A stretch of DNA of 64,000 nucleotides from assembly GCF_030408755.1 (NCBI RefSeq), contig NZ_CP047209.1, forward strand, positions 1,550,001 through 1,614,000. The letters run 5' to 3'. Shown piece by piece: positions 27,534-36,170 of this stretch. Source of the DNA: Corynebacterium felinum (GTDB lineage: Bacteria > Actinomycetota > Actinomycetes > Mycobacteriales > Mycobacteriaceae). The position numbers were made by a program, and so were the translations under genes. The notes under the pieces were generated by a model. It was not told the DNA's origin, made no database searches, and was given only the letters and a program-made list of their open reading frames with translations. Numbering within the stretch: position 1 is the first letter of the stretch; each line of letters begins with the position of its first letter.

Positions 27534-30320
27534 ATGGAGCTCAACGTGACTGAAAGCAAGAACTCCTTCAACGCCAAGAGCACTTTGAAAGTCGGCGACA
27601 AGTCTTACGACTACTTCGCTTTGAACGCAGTGCCAGGCATGGAGAAGCTTCCCTACTCCCTGAAGGTTCTCGGCGAGAACCTTTTGCGCACCGAAGATGG
27701 CGCTAACATCACCACCGAGCACATCGAGGCAATTGCAAACTGGGATCCAACCGCTGAGCCCAGCATCGAAATCCAGTTCACCCCTGCACGCGTATTGATG
27801 CAGGACTTCACTGGTGTTCCTTGTGTTGTCGACTTGGCAACCATGCGTGAAGCTGTGAAGACCCTCGGCGGCGACCCAGACAAGGTGAACCCACTGAACC
27901 CGGCGGAAATGGTCATCGACCACTCCGTGATCGTCGAAGCTTTCGGCTCTGCAGAAGCCCTGCAGAAGAACGTTGACATCGAGTACGAGCGCAACGAAGA
28001 GCGCTACCAGTTCCTGCGTTGGGGTGCTGAGAACTTCTCCAACTTCCGCGTTGTTCCTCCTGGAACCGGTATCGTCCACCAGGTCAACATTGAGTACCTC
28101 TCTCGCGTTGTCTTCGACAACAACGGCCTGGCATACCCAGACACCTGCATCGGTACTGACTCCCACACCACCATGGAAAACGGCCTAGGCATCCTGGGTT
28201 GGGGTGTTGGTGGCATTGAGGCTGAGGCTGCAATGCTCGGCCAGCCAGTCTCCATGCTTATTCCAAAGGTTGTTGGCTTCAAGCTCACCGGCGAGATCCC
28301 TGCCGGCGTGACCGCGACCGACGTCGTGTTGACCATCACCGAGATGCTGCGTGAGCACGGCGTGGTGCAGAAGTTCGTTGAATTCTACGGCAACGGTGTG
28401 AAGTCTATTCCTCTGGCAAACCGTGCCACCATTGGCAACATGTCCCCAGAGTTCGGCTCCACCTGTGCGATCTTCCCAATTGACGAAGAGACCACCAAGT
28501 ACATGCACCTGACCGGTCGCCCAGAAGAGCAGATCGCTCTGGTTGAGGCTTACGCGAAGGCTCAGGGTATGTGGCTGGAGCAGGATGCTCCAGAGGCAGA
28601 GTACTCCGAGTACCTTGAGCTCGACCTATCCACCGTAGTTCCTTCCCTTGCAGGTCCAAAGCGTCCACAGGACCGCATTCTGCAGTCTGAGGCAAAGGCA
28701 GCTTTCCGTAAGGATCTGCCAAACTACACCAACGACACCGAGACCGTTGCGCCAGTGAAGGCATCTGGCACCTTCGAGGCTAACTTCAACTCCTCCCGCC
28801 AGGGCTTCGGTGAATCCGCAGCTGAAGGCGCTGAGGGTCGCGTTTCCCGCCCAGTGGTAGTTGCTTCCCCGAATGGTGGCGAGTACACCTTGGATCACGG
28901 TATGGTCGCTATCGCGTCCATCACCTCCTGCACCAACACCTCCAATCCATCCGTGATGGTTGGTGCTGGCTTGATCGCACGCAAGGCTGCTGAGAAGGGC
29001 CTGAAGGCTAAGCCATGGGTGAAGACCATCTGCGCACCAGGTTCTCAGGTTGTTGACGGCTACTACCAGCGCGCCGACCTGTGGAAGGACCTTGAAGCTC
29101 TTGGTTTCTACCTCGCTGGCTTCGGTTGTACTTCCTGCATCGGCAACTCCGGCCCACTGCCTGAGGAAATCTCCGCTGCTATTAACGAGCATGATCTGAC
29201 TGCCACCGCGGTACTGTCCGGTAACCGTAACTTCGAAGGCCGCATCTCCCCAGACGTCAAGATGAACTACTTGGCTTCCCCGATCATGGTGATCGCATAC
29301 GCTATCGCCGGCACCATGGACTTCGATTTCGAAACCCAGGCTTTGGGCAAGGATCAGGATGGCAACGATGTGTTCCTTAAGGACATCTGGCCATCCACTG
29401 AAGAGATCGAATCCACGATTGCTGAGTGCATCTCCCGTGAACTCTACGAGGCTGACTACGCTGACGTGTTCAAGGGCGACGCTCAGTGGCAGGCACTGCA
29501 GATCCCAACTGGTAAGACCTTCGAATGGGATGAGGCTTCCACCTACATCCGTAAGGCTCCTTACTTCGATGGCATGACCATGGATCCAGAGCCAGTCACC
29601 GACATCAAGGGCGCTCGCGTTCTGGCTAAGCTCGGCGATTCGGTCACCACCGACCACATCTCCCCTGCTTCCTCCATTAAGCCAGGCACCCCTGCTGCTC
29701 AGTACTTGGATGCTAACGGCGTTGCACGCCAAGATTACAACTCCTTGGGTTCGCGTCGTGGCAACCACGAGGTTATGATGCGCGGTACCTTCGCGAACAT
29801 TCGCCTGCAGAACCAGCTGGTGGACATCGCTGGTGGTTACACCCGCGACTTCACCAAGGAGGGTGCACCTCAGTCCTTCATCTTCGATGCGTGCCAGAAC
29901 TACAAGGCAGCCGGCATTCCGTTGGTTGTCCTTGGTGGTAAGGAGTACGGCACCGGTTCGTCCCGCGACTGGGCTGCAAAGGGCACCAACCTGCTGGGTG
30001 TGAAGGCAGTGATCACCGAGTCCTTCGAGCGTATTCACCGCTCCAACCTGATCGGTATGGGTGTTATCCCACTGCAGTTCCCTGCTGGCGAGTCCCACGA
30101 GTCTCTCGGCCTGGACGGCACTGAGACCTTCGATATCACCGGTATCGAAGAGCTGAACAACGGTGTCACTCCGAAGACCGTTCACGTCACCGCAACCAAG
30201 GAATCCGGCGATGTTGTCGAGTTCGATGCGGTTGTCCGTATCGACACCCCTGGTGAGGCTGACTACTACCGCAACGGTGGTATCTTGCAGTACGTGCTCC
30301 GCAACATGGCGCAGTCCTAG
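27534..30320 (+). CDS. acn: Aconitate hydratase A
   Basis: 928 residues, the usual length of the monomeric AcnA/IRP type. It converts citrate to isocitrate in the TCA cycle. The [4Fe-4S] ligands are visible in [12 protein letters not shown] (about 468) and [11 protein letters not shown] (about 533-536). Substrate-binding S-R-R-G-N-H and G-S-S-R-D-W are present in the swivelling C-terminal domain. The ATG at 27534 has AAAAGGA directly against it, while the GTG at 27546 (VTESKNSF) has GGAG 6 nt ahead, so translation may begin at the GTG. Codon use is strongly biased towards preferred codons, fitting high expression. acnR follows. Confidence 0.97.
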   Translation: MELNVTESKNSFNAKSTLKVGDKSYDYFALNAVPGMEKLPYSLKVLGENLLRTEDGANITTEHIEAIANWDPTAEPSIEIQFTPARVLMQDFTGVPCVVDLATMREAVKTLGGDPDKVNPLNPAEMVIDHSVIVEAFGSAEALQKNVDIEYERNEERYQFLRWGAENFSNFRVVPPGTGIVHQVNIEYLSRVVFDNNGLAYPDTCIGTDSHTTMENGLGILGWGVGGIEAEAAMLGQPVSMLIPKVVGFKLTGEIPAGVTATDVVLTITEMLREHGVVQKFVEFYGNGVKSIPLANRATIGNMSPEFGSTCAIFPIDEETTKYMHLTGRPEEQIALVEAYAKAQGMWLEQDAPEAEYSEYLELDLSTVVPSLAGPKRPQDRILQSEAKAAFRKDLPNYTNDTETVAPVKASGTFEANFNSSRQGFGESAAEGAEGRVSRPVVVASPNGGEYTLDHGMVAIASITSCTNTSNPSVMVGAGLIARKAAEKGLKAKPWVKTICAPGSQVVDGYYQRADLWKDLEALGFYLAGFGCTSCIGNSGPLPEEISAAINEHDLTATAVLSGNRNFEGRISPDVKMNYLASPIMVIAYAIAGTMDFDFETQALGKDQDGNDVFLKDIWPSTEEIESTIAECISRELYEADYADVFKGDAQWQALQIPTGKTFEWDEASTYIRKAPYFDGMTMDPEPVTDIKGARVLAKLGDSVTTDHISPASSIKPGTPAAQYLDANGVARQDYNSLGSRRGNHEVMMRGTFANIRLQNQLVDIAGGYTRDFTKEGAPQSFIFDACQNYKAAGIPLVVLGGKEYGTGSSRDWAAKGTNLLGVKAVITESFERIHRSNLIGMGVIPLQFPAGESHESLGLDGTETFDITGIEELNNGVTPKTVHVTATKESGDVVEFDAVVRIDTPGEADYYRNGGILQYVLRNMAQS

Positions 30321-30389
30321 TTTGCACTGTGTTGTACTCCCCGCTCATGGTGTGATTTAAGCTTCCCCCTTATCGTTGTGCGACGAGGG

Positions 30390-30405
30390 GGTGAGGTTTA
30401 TCACA
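30390..30405. promoter_or_regulatory. Possible GlxR-like site in the acn-acnR gap
   Basis: GGTGAGGTTTATCACA matches TGTGA-N6-TCACA at 9 of 10 fixed positions. It lies before the acn terminator and 133 bp upstream of acnR. A hairpin (CCCCC at 30365 with GGGGG at 30387) overlaps its left edge, which makes the assignment tentative. Confidence 0.3.
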
Positions 30406-30429
30406 TTGCTTGGGGTGGGTTAAACACTA

Positions 30430-30478
30430 AAGTGGGGCCGAAACAATGTTTTGACGTGTGGCGGCCCCACTTTCTTTT
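30430..30478 (+). terminator. acn terminator
   Basis: AAGTGGGGCCG (30430-30440) pairs with CGGCCCCACTT (30462-30472), followed by TTTCTTTT. Confidence 0.88.
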
Positions 30479-30537
30479 CCCTTCATTGCGGTATGAAGAT
30501 GTATTCGTTTTTCAGTGAGAGGAGTGAGTCGGTTCCT

Positions 30538-31101
30538 ATGCCTGTGGTCTCCAGTGTCGAGCTTTCCTCGCGTCGGCAAGAAATCCTTGATGGTGCCCGC
30601 CGCTGCTTTGCTGAACATGGCTATGAGGGAGCCACGGTTCGTCGTCTCGAAGAGGCGACTGGGAAATCTCGGGGTGCGATTTTCCATCACTTCGGTGATA
30701 AAGAGAACTTATTCTTAGCGCTTGCTCGTGAAGATGCTGCTCGTATGGCTGAGGTTGTTGCAGATAATGGTTTGGTAGAGGTGATGCACGATATGCTCGC
30801 CCATCCTGAACGCTACGATTGGCTGTCAACCCGGCTGGAAATTTCGAAGATGTTGCGTACTGATCCCAGTTTTCGGGCTCGCTGGCAGGAGCATCAGCAA
30901 GTGCTTGACGACGCCGTTCGCGCTCGATTGCGCGGAAATCTGTCCAAGGGGGGCTTGCGTAACGACGTCGAAGTTGATGTATTGCACACCTATCTCGAAA
31001 CCGTTTTAGACGGTTTTATCACCCGCATTGCTTCAGGGGCGTCGACGAAAGATTTGTCAGCTGTGCTCCACCTTGTTGAAGATAGTGTCAGAAAACACTA
31101 A
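30538..31101 (+). CDS. acnR: TetR-type repressor of aconitase
   Basis: 187 residues from the ATG at 30538 (MPVVSSVELSSRRQEIL), close to the length of C. glutamicum AcnR; the in-frame ATG at 30451 lies inside the acn terminator. The TetR N-terminal HTH spans about 15-60: I-L-D-G-A-R-R-C-F-A-E-H-G-Y-E-G-A-T-V-R-R-L-E-E-A-T-G-K-S-R-G-A-I-F-H-H-F-G. This stretch is nearly identical to C. glutamicum AcnR, which represses acn and senses citrate. The matching operator stands upstream of acn. AGGAG lies 13 nt before the start. Confidence 0.95.
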   Translation: MPVVSSVELSSRRQEILDGARRCFAEHGYEGATVRRLEEATGKSRGAIFHHFGDKENLFLALAREDAARMAEVVADNGLVEVMHDMLAHPERYDWLSTRLEISKMLRTDPSFRARWQEHQQVLDDAVRARLRGNLSKGGLRNDVEVDVLHTYLETVLDGFITRIASGASTKDLSAVLHLVEDSVRKH

Positions 31102-31125
31102 CGCTGGACTAGACTAGATTTTTCG

Positions 31126-31854
31126 ATGGCTGATTTTCTTTTTATCTCACTGCGCTTCGGTGAGCATTCACGCGAAATCGCGCAGGCTGAACTCGGTGAC
31201 CTGCTGCGTTCAACAGTTCTTAGTGCTCACGAGGTCGACCACCTCATTATCGACTCCACGAACGTGTGTATTCCTCACCTTGACTCCTACGTAGGGGTCA
31301 TCGTTGGGGGTAGTGCGCTTAATGTGACAACAAGTACCTATGATGAGTTCCAGACCCACGTGCATTCTGAGCTCACTCGACTCATTGGTCTTGATATTCC
31401 GGTGTTCCTCATCTGCTTTGGCATGGGATTCTTAGCGCAGGCAACGGGTGGCAAGGTGGATCGGAGTCGCCCTGAGGTCACGGGCATTACTGAAGTGGTT
31501 CTTAGCGACGTACCTGATCCTTTGACTGCTTCGCTGCCCGAACGTTTCCTTGCATTAACCGGGCATCAGGAATCCACTGTTGAATTGGGTGATGGGGCCA
31601 CTATTCTTGCTCAAGGGCCTACGTGTTTTGCGCAAATGGTGCGTTACCGCGATCACGTGTGGGCAACCCAGTTCCATCCGGAAATGGATGCGGATGCGAT
31701 GAAGGTTCGCATGGCATTTTTTATGAATCACGGCTATTTCTCACCCGAAGATTATGACGAGATCGTCTCCAATATCCGTGACTTTGACGTGTCGCACTCA
31801 CATGCGGTGATCAATAATTTTGTTCATCATTGTCGCGCCATGGCCGCCAAATAG
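31126..31854 (+). CDS. Class I glutamine amidotransferase-like protein
   Basis: 242 residues, one GATase domain without a synthetase partner. The nucleophile elbow is F-L-I-C-F-G-M-G-F-L (Cys near 98) rather than G-x-C-x-G-x-Q, and the His-Glu pair is in T-Q-F-H-P-E. It resembles GMP-synthase-like GATases found next to acnR in corynebacteria. The amino acceptor is unknown, and it might act as a glutaminase or on a separate partner. TAGACT 10 nt ahead of the ATG suggests a very short leader. Its end overlaps the convergent DUF1990 gene by 28 bp. Confidence 0.85.
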   Translation: MADFLFISLRFGEHSREIAQAELGDLLRSTVLSAHEVDHLIIDSTNVCIPHLDSYVGVIVGGSALNVTTSTYDEFQTHVHSELTRLIGLDIPVFLICFGMGFLAQATGGKVDRSRPEVTGITEVVLSDVPDPLTASLPERFLALTGHQESTVELGDGATILAQGPTCFAQMVRYRDHVWATQFHPEMDADAMKVRMAFFMNHGYFSPEDYDEIVSNIRDFDVSHSHAVINNFVHHCRAMAAK

Positions 31855-32312
31855 CGTTGTGTGATGCGTCGCTGCGCCCACCTGGCAGCTGGAGCACCTA
31901 GTGTGGTGATCCAATGATTGGGTTGAGAAAAAGCGACGCATCGTCCAGTTACTGTGTCGTGAGAATCAATGCTGATGATGAAGGCTTCTTCGCCGCTTGC
32001 GAGATGTCGAGCACGGGTTCCGTACACCATGATTGTGTGCGCTGGTTGGGCGTCGATAAGCAGGATGTCGCATTCGTTGGTGGTTGGGCCACATTTTAGC
32101 TCCACCCAGCCTTCGTGTGCGGTTACTTTCATGCCAGCTTCTTCGTGGACCTGCCAACATAGTAGTTTTTCGCTAGCGCGCGCAAAAGTCTGTCGACCAT
32201 GGCCAAGCACTCGGGATTCGTCGAGAACACGCCACGGTGACACGAGATGTGACCTAGATCCCTTTGCGAGGTCAAGTGTTGTTAATTTCAGGTGTGGTGG
32301 GTAGTTAATCAT
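31827..32312 (-). CDS. DUF1990-family (UPF0548) protein
   Basis: About 161 residues from the ATG at 32312 (MINYPPHLKLTTL), which has GAGAG a few bases ahead; longer frames would overlap the ACT-domain gene on the other strand. The pattern V-S-P-W-R-V-L...G-x-G-R-Q-T-F-A-R-A-S-E-K-L-L-C-W-Q-V-H-E-E-A-G-M and later G-T-x-x-x-H-L-A-S-G-E-E-A-F is typical of DUF1990. Function unknown. It overlaps the GATase gene at its 3' end. Confidence 0.78.
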   Translation of the reverse strand: MINYPPHLKLTTLDLAKGSRSHLVSPWRVLDESRVLGHGRQTFARASEKLLCWQVHEEAGMKVTAHEGWVELKCGPTTNECDILLIDAQPAHTIMVYGTRARHLASGEEAFIISIDSHDTVTGRCVAFSQPNHWITTLGAPAARWAQRRITQRYLAAMARQ

Positions 32313-32339
32313 GGATTCTCTCAGGGTAAGATGTGGTGC

Positions 32340-32609
32340 ATGTTTGCCATTATGACTGTAACGGGTGTTGATCACACCGGCATTATCGCCGCAGTATCCA
32401 CCGCGCTTGCTGAACTCGACGTCAATATCCACAACGTGTCACAAACCCTCATGGGCGAGTATTTCACCATGATTTTGCACGTCGCTTTCGACGAAAAAGC
32501 AGTTGATATGGGCACCATTCAGGAAAAGATGACTGAAGTGGAAAAGCAAGAAAAGCTCGTGATCCGAATCCAGTCTCAGGCGATCTTCGACGCCATGAAC
32601 ATCATCTAA
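32340..32609 (+). CDS. ACT-domain protein (UPF0237)
   Basis: 89 residues from the ATG at 32340 (MFAIMTVTGVDHTGIIAAVS). One ACT domain with the family's D-H-T-G-I-I-A-A-V-S-T-A-L-A-E-L-D-V-N-I-H-N-V-S-Q-T start. Small UPF0237 proteins are nearly always encoded directly before a UPF0210/DUF711 gene, as here (20 bp gap), and are thought to bind a small regulatory ligand, possibly an amino acid. The actual ligand is not known. The start is close to the divergent DUF1990 start (27 bp apart), so both promoters overlap the coding ends. Confidence 0.9.
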   Translation: MFAIMTVTGVDHTGIIAAVSTALAELDVNIHNVSQTLMGEYFTMILHVAFDEKAVDMGTIQEKMTEVEKQEKLVIRIQSQAIFDAMNII

Positions 32610-32629
32610 GCAAACTATAAGGATAGTTC

Positions 32630-33994
32630 ATGACTTTTCACCACTCCTCTTCCTCGATCCTCGAAACTATCGACATGATCGAGAAGTACCGCCTCGATAT
32701 CCGCACCGTCACCATGGGTATTTCCCTGCTTGACTGCGTGCGCTCCACTATGGAGGACACCTGTGAGGCGGTCTACAATAAAATCACCACGAAAGCTGAA
32801 AACCTCGTCTCCGAATGCGAAGCGATTGAACGGGAGCTCGGAATCCCCATCGTTAACAAGCGGATCTCCGTCACCCCTATCGCTCTGATTGCGCAAGCAG
32901 TCGACGGCTCGCCCGTTGAGATTGCGAAGGCACTCGACCGCGCCGCAAAAACCGTGGGCGTGAACTTCATCGGCGGCTATTCAGCCATTGTGGAAAAGGG
33001 CATGACGCCTGGCGATGAGCGTTTGATCCGTTCCATTCCCGAAGCGCTCACTGTGACCGACGTGGTGTGTTCCTCGGTCAATATCGGTTCTTCTCGTGCT
33101 GGCATCAACATGAATGCTGTGGCCCTGATGGGTGAAATTGTCAAGGAAGCCGCGGAATTAACCAAAGACAACTCCGCAATTGCCTGCGCCAAGCTCGTCG
33201 TCTTCGCCAATGCGGTGGGCGATAATCCCTTCATGGCAGGTGCTTTCCACGGCATCGAAGAGCCCGATTGCGTCGTTTCCGTCGGCGTTTCCGGCCCCGG
33301 CGTGGTCAACCGTGCGCTTGGCGATCTGGACGGCGCCACCCTCGATGAGGTGGCCGAAGCGATCAAAAAAGCTGCCTTCAAGATTACCCGCGCAGGTCAG
33401 CTGGTCGGCACCATGGCGTCGCAACGCCTTGGCGTCCCCTTCGGCATCGTCGACCTCTCGCTGGCACCCACCGCCGAACTCGGCGACTCCGTTGCCCACA
33501 TCATGGAACACATGGGCTTAAAGCAGGTCGGCACCCACGGCACTACCGCAGCACTTGCCTTGCTAAACGACGCCGTGAAAAAGGGTGGCATGATGGCTTG
33601 CTCCCGCGTCGGCGGTCTGTCCGGCTCTTTTATCCCCGTCTCCGAAGATAAGGGCATGATTGATGCCGTACGTGCTGGAAATATCAGCATCGACAAGCTC
33701 GAAGCCATGACCGCAATCTGCTCCGTCGGACTTGATATGGTCGCAATCCCCGGTGACACCTCCGCACAGCTCATCGCCGGAATGATCGCTGACGAAGCTG
33801 CAATCGGCGTGATGAACCATAAGACCACCGCCGTGCGCGTTATCCCCGTACCTGGCACAAAGCCAGGCGACGAAGTCAACTTCGGCGGACTCTTGGGCTA
33901 CGCCCCTGTCATACCTGTCTCCACCGTAGACAACTCCGATTTCATCAGCCGCGGCGGCTTCATCCCCGCACCAGTCCACGGTTTCCGAAACTAG
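32630..33994 (+). CDS. UPF0210/DUF711 (PFL-like) protein
   Basis: 454 residues, full length for the family. AGGATAG lies before the ATG. Conserved blocks include [29 protein letters not shown] and the C-terminal [13 protein letters not shown]. The fold is related to pyruvate formate-lyase/ribonucleotide reductase barrels but the activity is unknown. It forms a two-gene unit with the ACT protein. Its stop is only 20 bp from the end of the group II intron, and the bidirectional terminator that probably once served it now lies 1.9 kb away beyond the intron. Confidence 0.9.
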   Translation: MTFHHSSSSILETIDMIEKYRLDIRTVTMGISLLDCVRSTMEDTCEAVYNKITTKAENLVSECEAIERELGIPIVNKRISVTPIALIAQAVDGSPVEIAKALDRAAKTVGVNFIGGYSAIVEKGMTPGDERLIRSIPEALTVTDVVCSSVNIGSSRAGINMNAVALMGEIVKEAAELTKDNSAIACAKLVVFANAVGDNPFMAGAFHGIEEPDCVVSVGVSGPGVVNRALGDLDGATLDEVAEAIKKAAFKITRAGQLVGTMASQRLGVPFGIVDLSLAPTAELGDSVAHIMEHMGLKQVGTHGTTAALALLNDAVKKGGMMACSRVGGLSGSFIPVSEDKGMIDAVRAGNISIDKLEAMTAICSVGLDMVAIPGDTSAQLIAGMIADEAAIGVMNHKTTAVRVIPVPGTKPGDEVNFGGLLGYAPVIPVSTVDNSDFISRGGFIPAPVHGFRN

Positions 33995-34051
33995 CCACTT
34001 CACACCGAACACGATCGAGTAGGGTGCCGGGTTTCCCGGCAGCCCTCTCAC

Positions 34052-34085
34052 ACCACCGTACGTGAGGTTCATCGCATACGGCGGT
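34052..34085 (-). ncRNA. Group II intron domain V
   Basis: The 34 nt directly after the reverse transcriptase stop fold into the standard domain V hairpin: ACCGCCGTA at the 5' side pairs with TACGGTGGT at the 3' side, with a G-U wobble in the lower stem. The catalytic triad is CGC in place of the more common AGC. Confidence 0.8.
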
Positions 34086-34088
34086 TCC

Positions 34089-35567
34089 TTACACCAATAC
34101 AGAGTATTGACTGTGCTTATAGTTCCAATACGCCACGGCTGATACGAGGTTCTGGTCATTCCAATACGCATTAGTAAGCGTGGTTGTAAGCACCCACGAG
34201 CCAGCGATACGCCAGTAGGACTTACTGGTATTAGCCCACTCATAGGCCTTTTGTTTATCCACACCCAAGCGGCAGAGGTTCCGTATCCGCGTTCGGATAC
34301 GTTTCCACTGCTTCCATACGCACATCCGCAGTCGACGACGAAGATGCTCATCCAGCCGGTTAAGAAACACCTTCGCATCCGCCAACGCGAAATAACCAAG
34401 CCATCCACGCAAATATTTGTTTAACCGGTCAATGCGATACTCCATCGACACCGACCACGATCTTGCCGTAAGCTCTTTCACTCGGGCTAAAACCCTCACC
34501 TTCGTGGCCTTAGTAAGTCGAAACCGATACTGATCACCACGAACCAGATAGAACCCATAGCCTAAAAGCTCCGCCTTAATCGCATGACAAATAGTGGACT
34601 TCTCCTGATTAACCCGCAGCTTTAACTTCCCCTCCAGAAACTTCCCAGACTGGGCAAGCGCACGCTGCGCAGCACGCTTGGAACGAACAAAGACCCGAAT
34701 ATCATCAGCATAACGAACAAACTTCGTGCCCTTAGATGCAAGATAATGATCAAAATCATCCAACATGATATTGCTCAACAACGGCGATAACGGTGACCCC
34801 TGCGGAGTCCCTGCATCACTACACCGAACAACACCATCAGCCATAATCCCAGCGTTTAAATACGCCCGAATAAGCTTCAACACGCGCTTATCGTCAACCT
34901 TACGAGCCACCCTCGACATCAACATGTCGTGATTAACCGTGTCGAAATACTTCGACAAATCAACCTCAACAACCCACACATACCCCTCGTTAAGAAACCC
35001 ACGTGCGGTCTTTAACGCCATATGTGCGCTACGTTGAGGCCTGAAACCAAAAGACACAGGCACAAACCCCACATCAAAGATAGGCGTAAGTACCTGCGCG
35101 ATCGCCTGACAAATCACACGATCAACAACAGTCGGAACACCAAGCATACGCCAACCACCCGAAGGCTTTGGGATCATCACCTCACGAACCGGCAACGGCT
35201 TATACGTTCCCGCGTCAAGACGCTCACGAATGCCACTCCAGTGTTCGCGCAGATAAACGTCAATATCCTCAACACCTACCCCGTCCACACCAGCAGCACC
35301 CTTATTCGTCTTAACCCGCTCTAATGCAGTGCGGAGATTGCCACCTGAAAAGACTTGATTCCACAGATCAGCACCCGCACCAGTTGACACTTCCCCTACA
35401 TCGGCAGACACACAACTAGGCACACCATGGCTATCGTCGGGATTCACCCTATCCTCCCCATAATGCCCACACACACGTGGTTGGCAGCTTTCACCGTTAT
35501 GCATAACTACAATCCAGGTTCCATACTCAACAATGTAAAGTTCAGTCCTTCCTCGCTCACCCACCAT
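34089..35567 (-). CDS. ltrA: Group II intron reverse transcriptase/maturase
   Basis: Up to 492 residues; the true start is uncertain because no ribosome site is clear (ATGs at 35567 and 35504 are possible). Reverse transcriptase blocks are in order: N-K-G-A-A-G-V-D-G (about 87-95), G-V-P-T-V-V-D-R, F-G-F-R-P-x-R-S-A-H, G-T-P-Q-G-S-P-L-S-P-L-L-S-N-I and the polymerase motif Y-A-D-D (about 288-291). A thumb/maturase X region and a W-R-I-A-G-S-W tail follow. No DNA endonuclease domain is seen, so mobility would rely on nicked or replicating DNA. The stop codon lies 3 bases before domain V. Confidence 0.95.
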   Translation of the reverse strand: MVGERGRTELYIVEYGTWIVVMHNGESCQPRVCGHYGEDRVNPDDSHGVPSCVSADVGEVSTGAGADLWNQVFSGGNLRTALERVKTNKGAAGVDGVGVEDIDVYLREHWSGIRERLDAGTYKPLPVREVMIPKPSGGWRMLGVPTVVDRVICQAIAQVLTPIFDVGFVPVSFGFRPQRSAHMALKTARGFLNEGYVWVVEVDLSKYFDTVNHDMLMSRVARKVDDKRVLKLIRAYLNAGIMADGVVRCSDAGTPQGSPLSPLLSNIMLDDFDHYLASKGTKFVRYADDIRVFVRSKRAAQRALAQSGKFLEGKLKLRVNQEKSTICHAIKAELLGYGFYLVRGDQYRFRLTKATKVRVLARVKELTARSWSVSMEYRIDRLNKYLRGWLGYFALADAKVFLNRLDEHLRRRLRMCVWKQWKRIRTRIRNLCRLGVDKQKAYEWANTSKSYWRIAGSWVLTTTLTNAYWNDQNLVSAVAYWNYKHSQYSVLV

Positions 35568-35946
35568 AAGGGCTACCGCGGACCGCGGTGTCTCCCACGA
35601 GTACTATGACCTCGGCTGACTCCTACCACACCAACCCACAACAGGGCTTACCACACCTACTTGGCATAGTCTGTGACAGGCCTCCCCGATTAAGAACATG
35701 CTCTTTCCTCCTACAACCGCCACATCTACGCACTAACCACTTCGATGGAACGGGCTTCGACTTCTTCGGCAGCCTTACCCAGATCAGCGCGCCTTATATG
35801 TGATTCGTATACCTCGGTGCAGGATTTCGCTTGAAGCTTCCTCCCCACAACACCTCACGATGCTGCAGTTGCCATCAGCTACATAGTTAAACCACCTTCA
35901 CTATCAGGGACTCACACCCTTAAGAACATGCCCATGTCGGGCGAAC

Positions 35947-35987
35947 CGAAAATGCCACCGGGAAAAAATTCACGGTGGCATTTTTCT
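35947..35987. terminator. Bidirectional terminator beside the group II intron
   Basis: AAAATGCCACCG (35949-35960) pairs with CGGTGGCATTTT (35973-35984), flanked by A and T runs. It ends the PLDc_N-like/MFS operon; the intron sits about 30 bp beyond it on the minus strand. Confidence 0.88.
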
Positions 35988-35990
35988 GGG

Positions 35991-36170
35991 CTAACGTTTA
36001 ATACCCCGAATCAAAAACCACGGCGATCCCGACACAGTCAACACTGTCGCAAGTACCCAATTTCGCTTCTTCCCTCGAATCCGATCAGCAGGCAAATGAT
36101 ACAAAAAATGCCACGCAGCAAGCTTAGCCACGACGTCGAAAAGTATCAGGCCACACACCGCCTTCTTCAT
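35991..36170 (-). CDS. Small PLDc_N-like membrane protein
   Basis: 59 residues from the ATG at 36170 (MKKAVCGLILFDVVAKLAAW). Two hydrophobic segments with the layout of the PLDc_N/SdpI-like small membrane domain: A-W-x-x-L-Y-x-L-P-x-x-R-I-R-G-K-K-R-N-W-V-L-A and P-W-F-L-I-R-G. It overlaps the end of the MFS-like gene by 47 bp and is the last gene before the terminator. A longer form from 36242 overlaps even more. Function unknown. Confidence 0.6.
   Translation of the reverse strand: MKKAVCGLILFDVVAKLAAWHFLYHLPADRIRGKKRNWVLATVLTVSGSPWFLIRGIKR

Larger units (their letters stand above)
34014..35917 (-). mobile_element. Group II intron with internal reverse transcriptase
   Basis: On the minus strand the element begins GTGTGAGTCCC (5' end at 35917), fits the GUGYG consensus, carries a reverse transcriptase frame, then a 34-nt domain V and a GC-rich domain VI hairpin (GCCGGG-AAA-CCCGGC loop region), and ends at ACTCGAT near 34014; length about 1.9 kb. 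IBS1 in the upstream exon (TTAAGG, 35918-35923) can pair with EBS1 (TCTTAA, 35690-35695) with one G-U. It lies downstream of the MFS/PLDc_N operon terminator, the location favoured by bacterial class C introns. It looks intact and therefore possibly active. Exact ends are inferred. Confidence 0.85.

Noticed and set aside
28626-30185. Open frame of 519 codons on the minus strand opposite acn
   Set aside because: Antisense shadow from the strongly biased codons of acn; the protein has no recognisable features.
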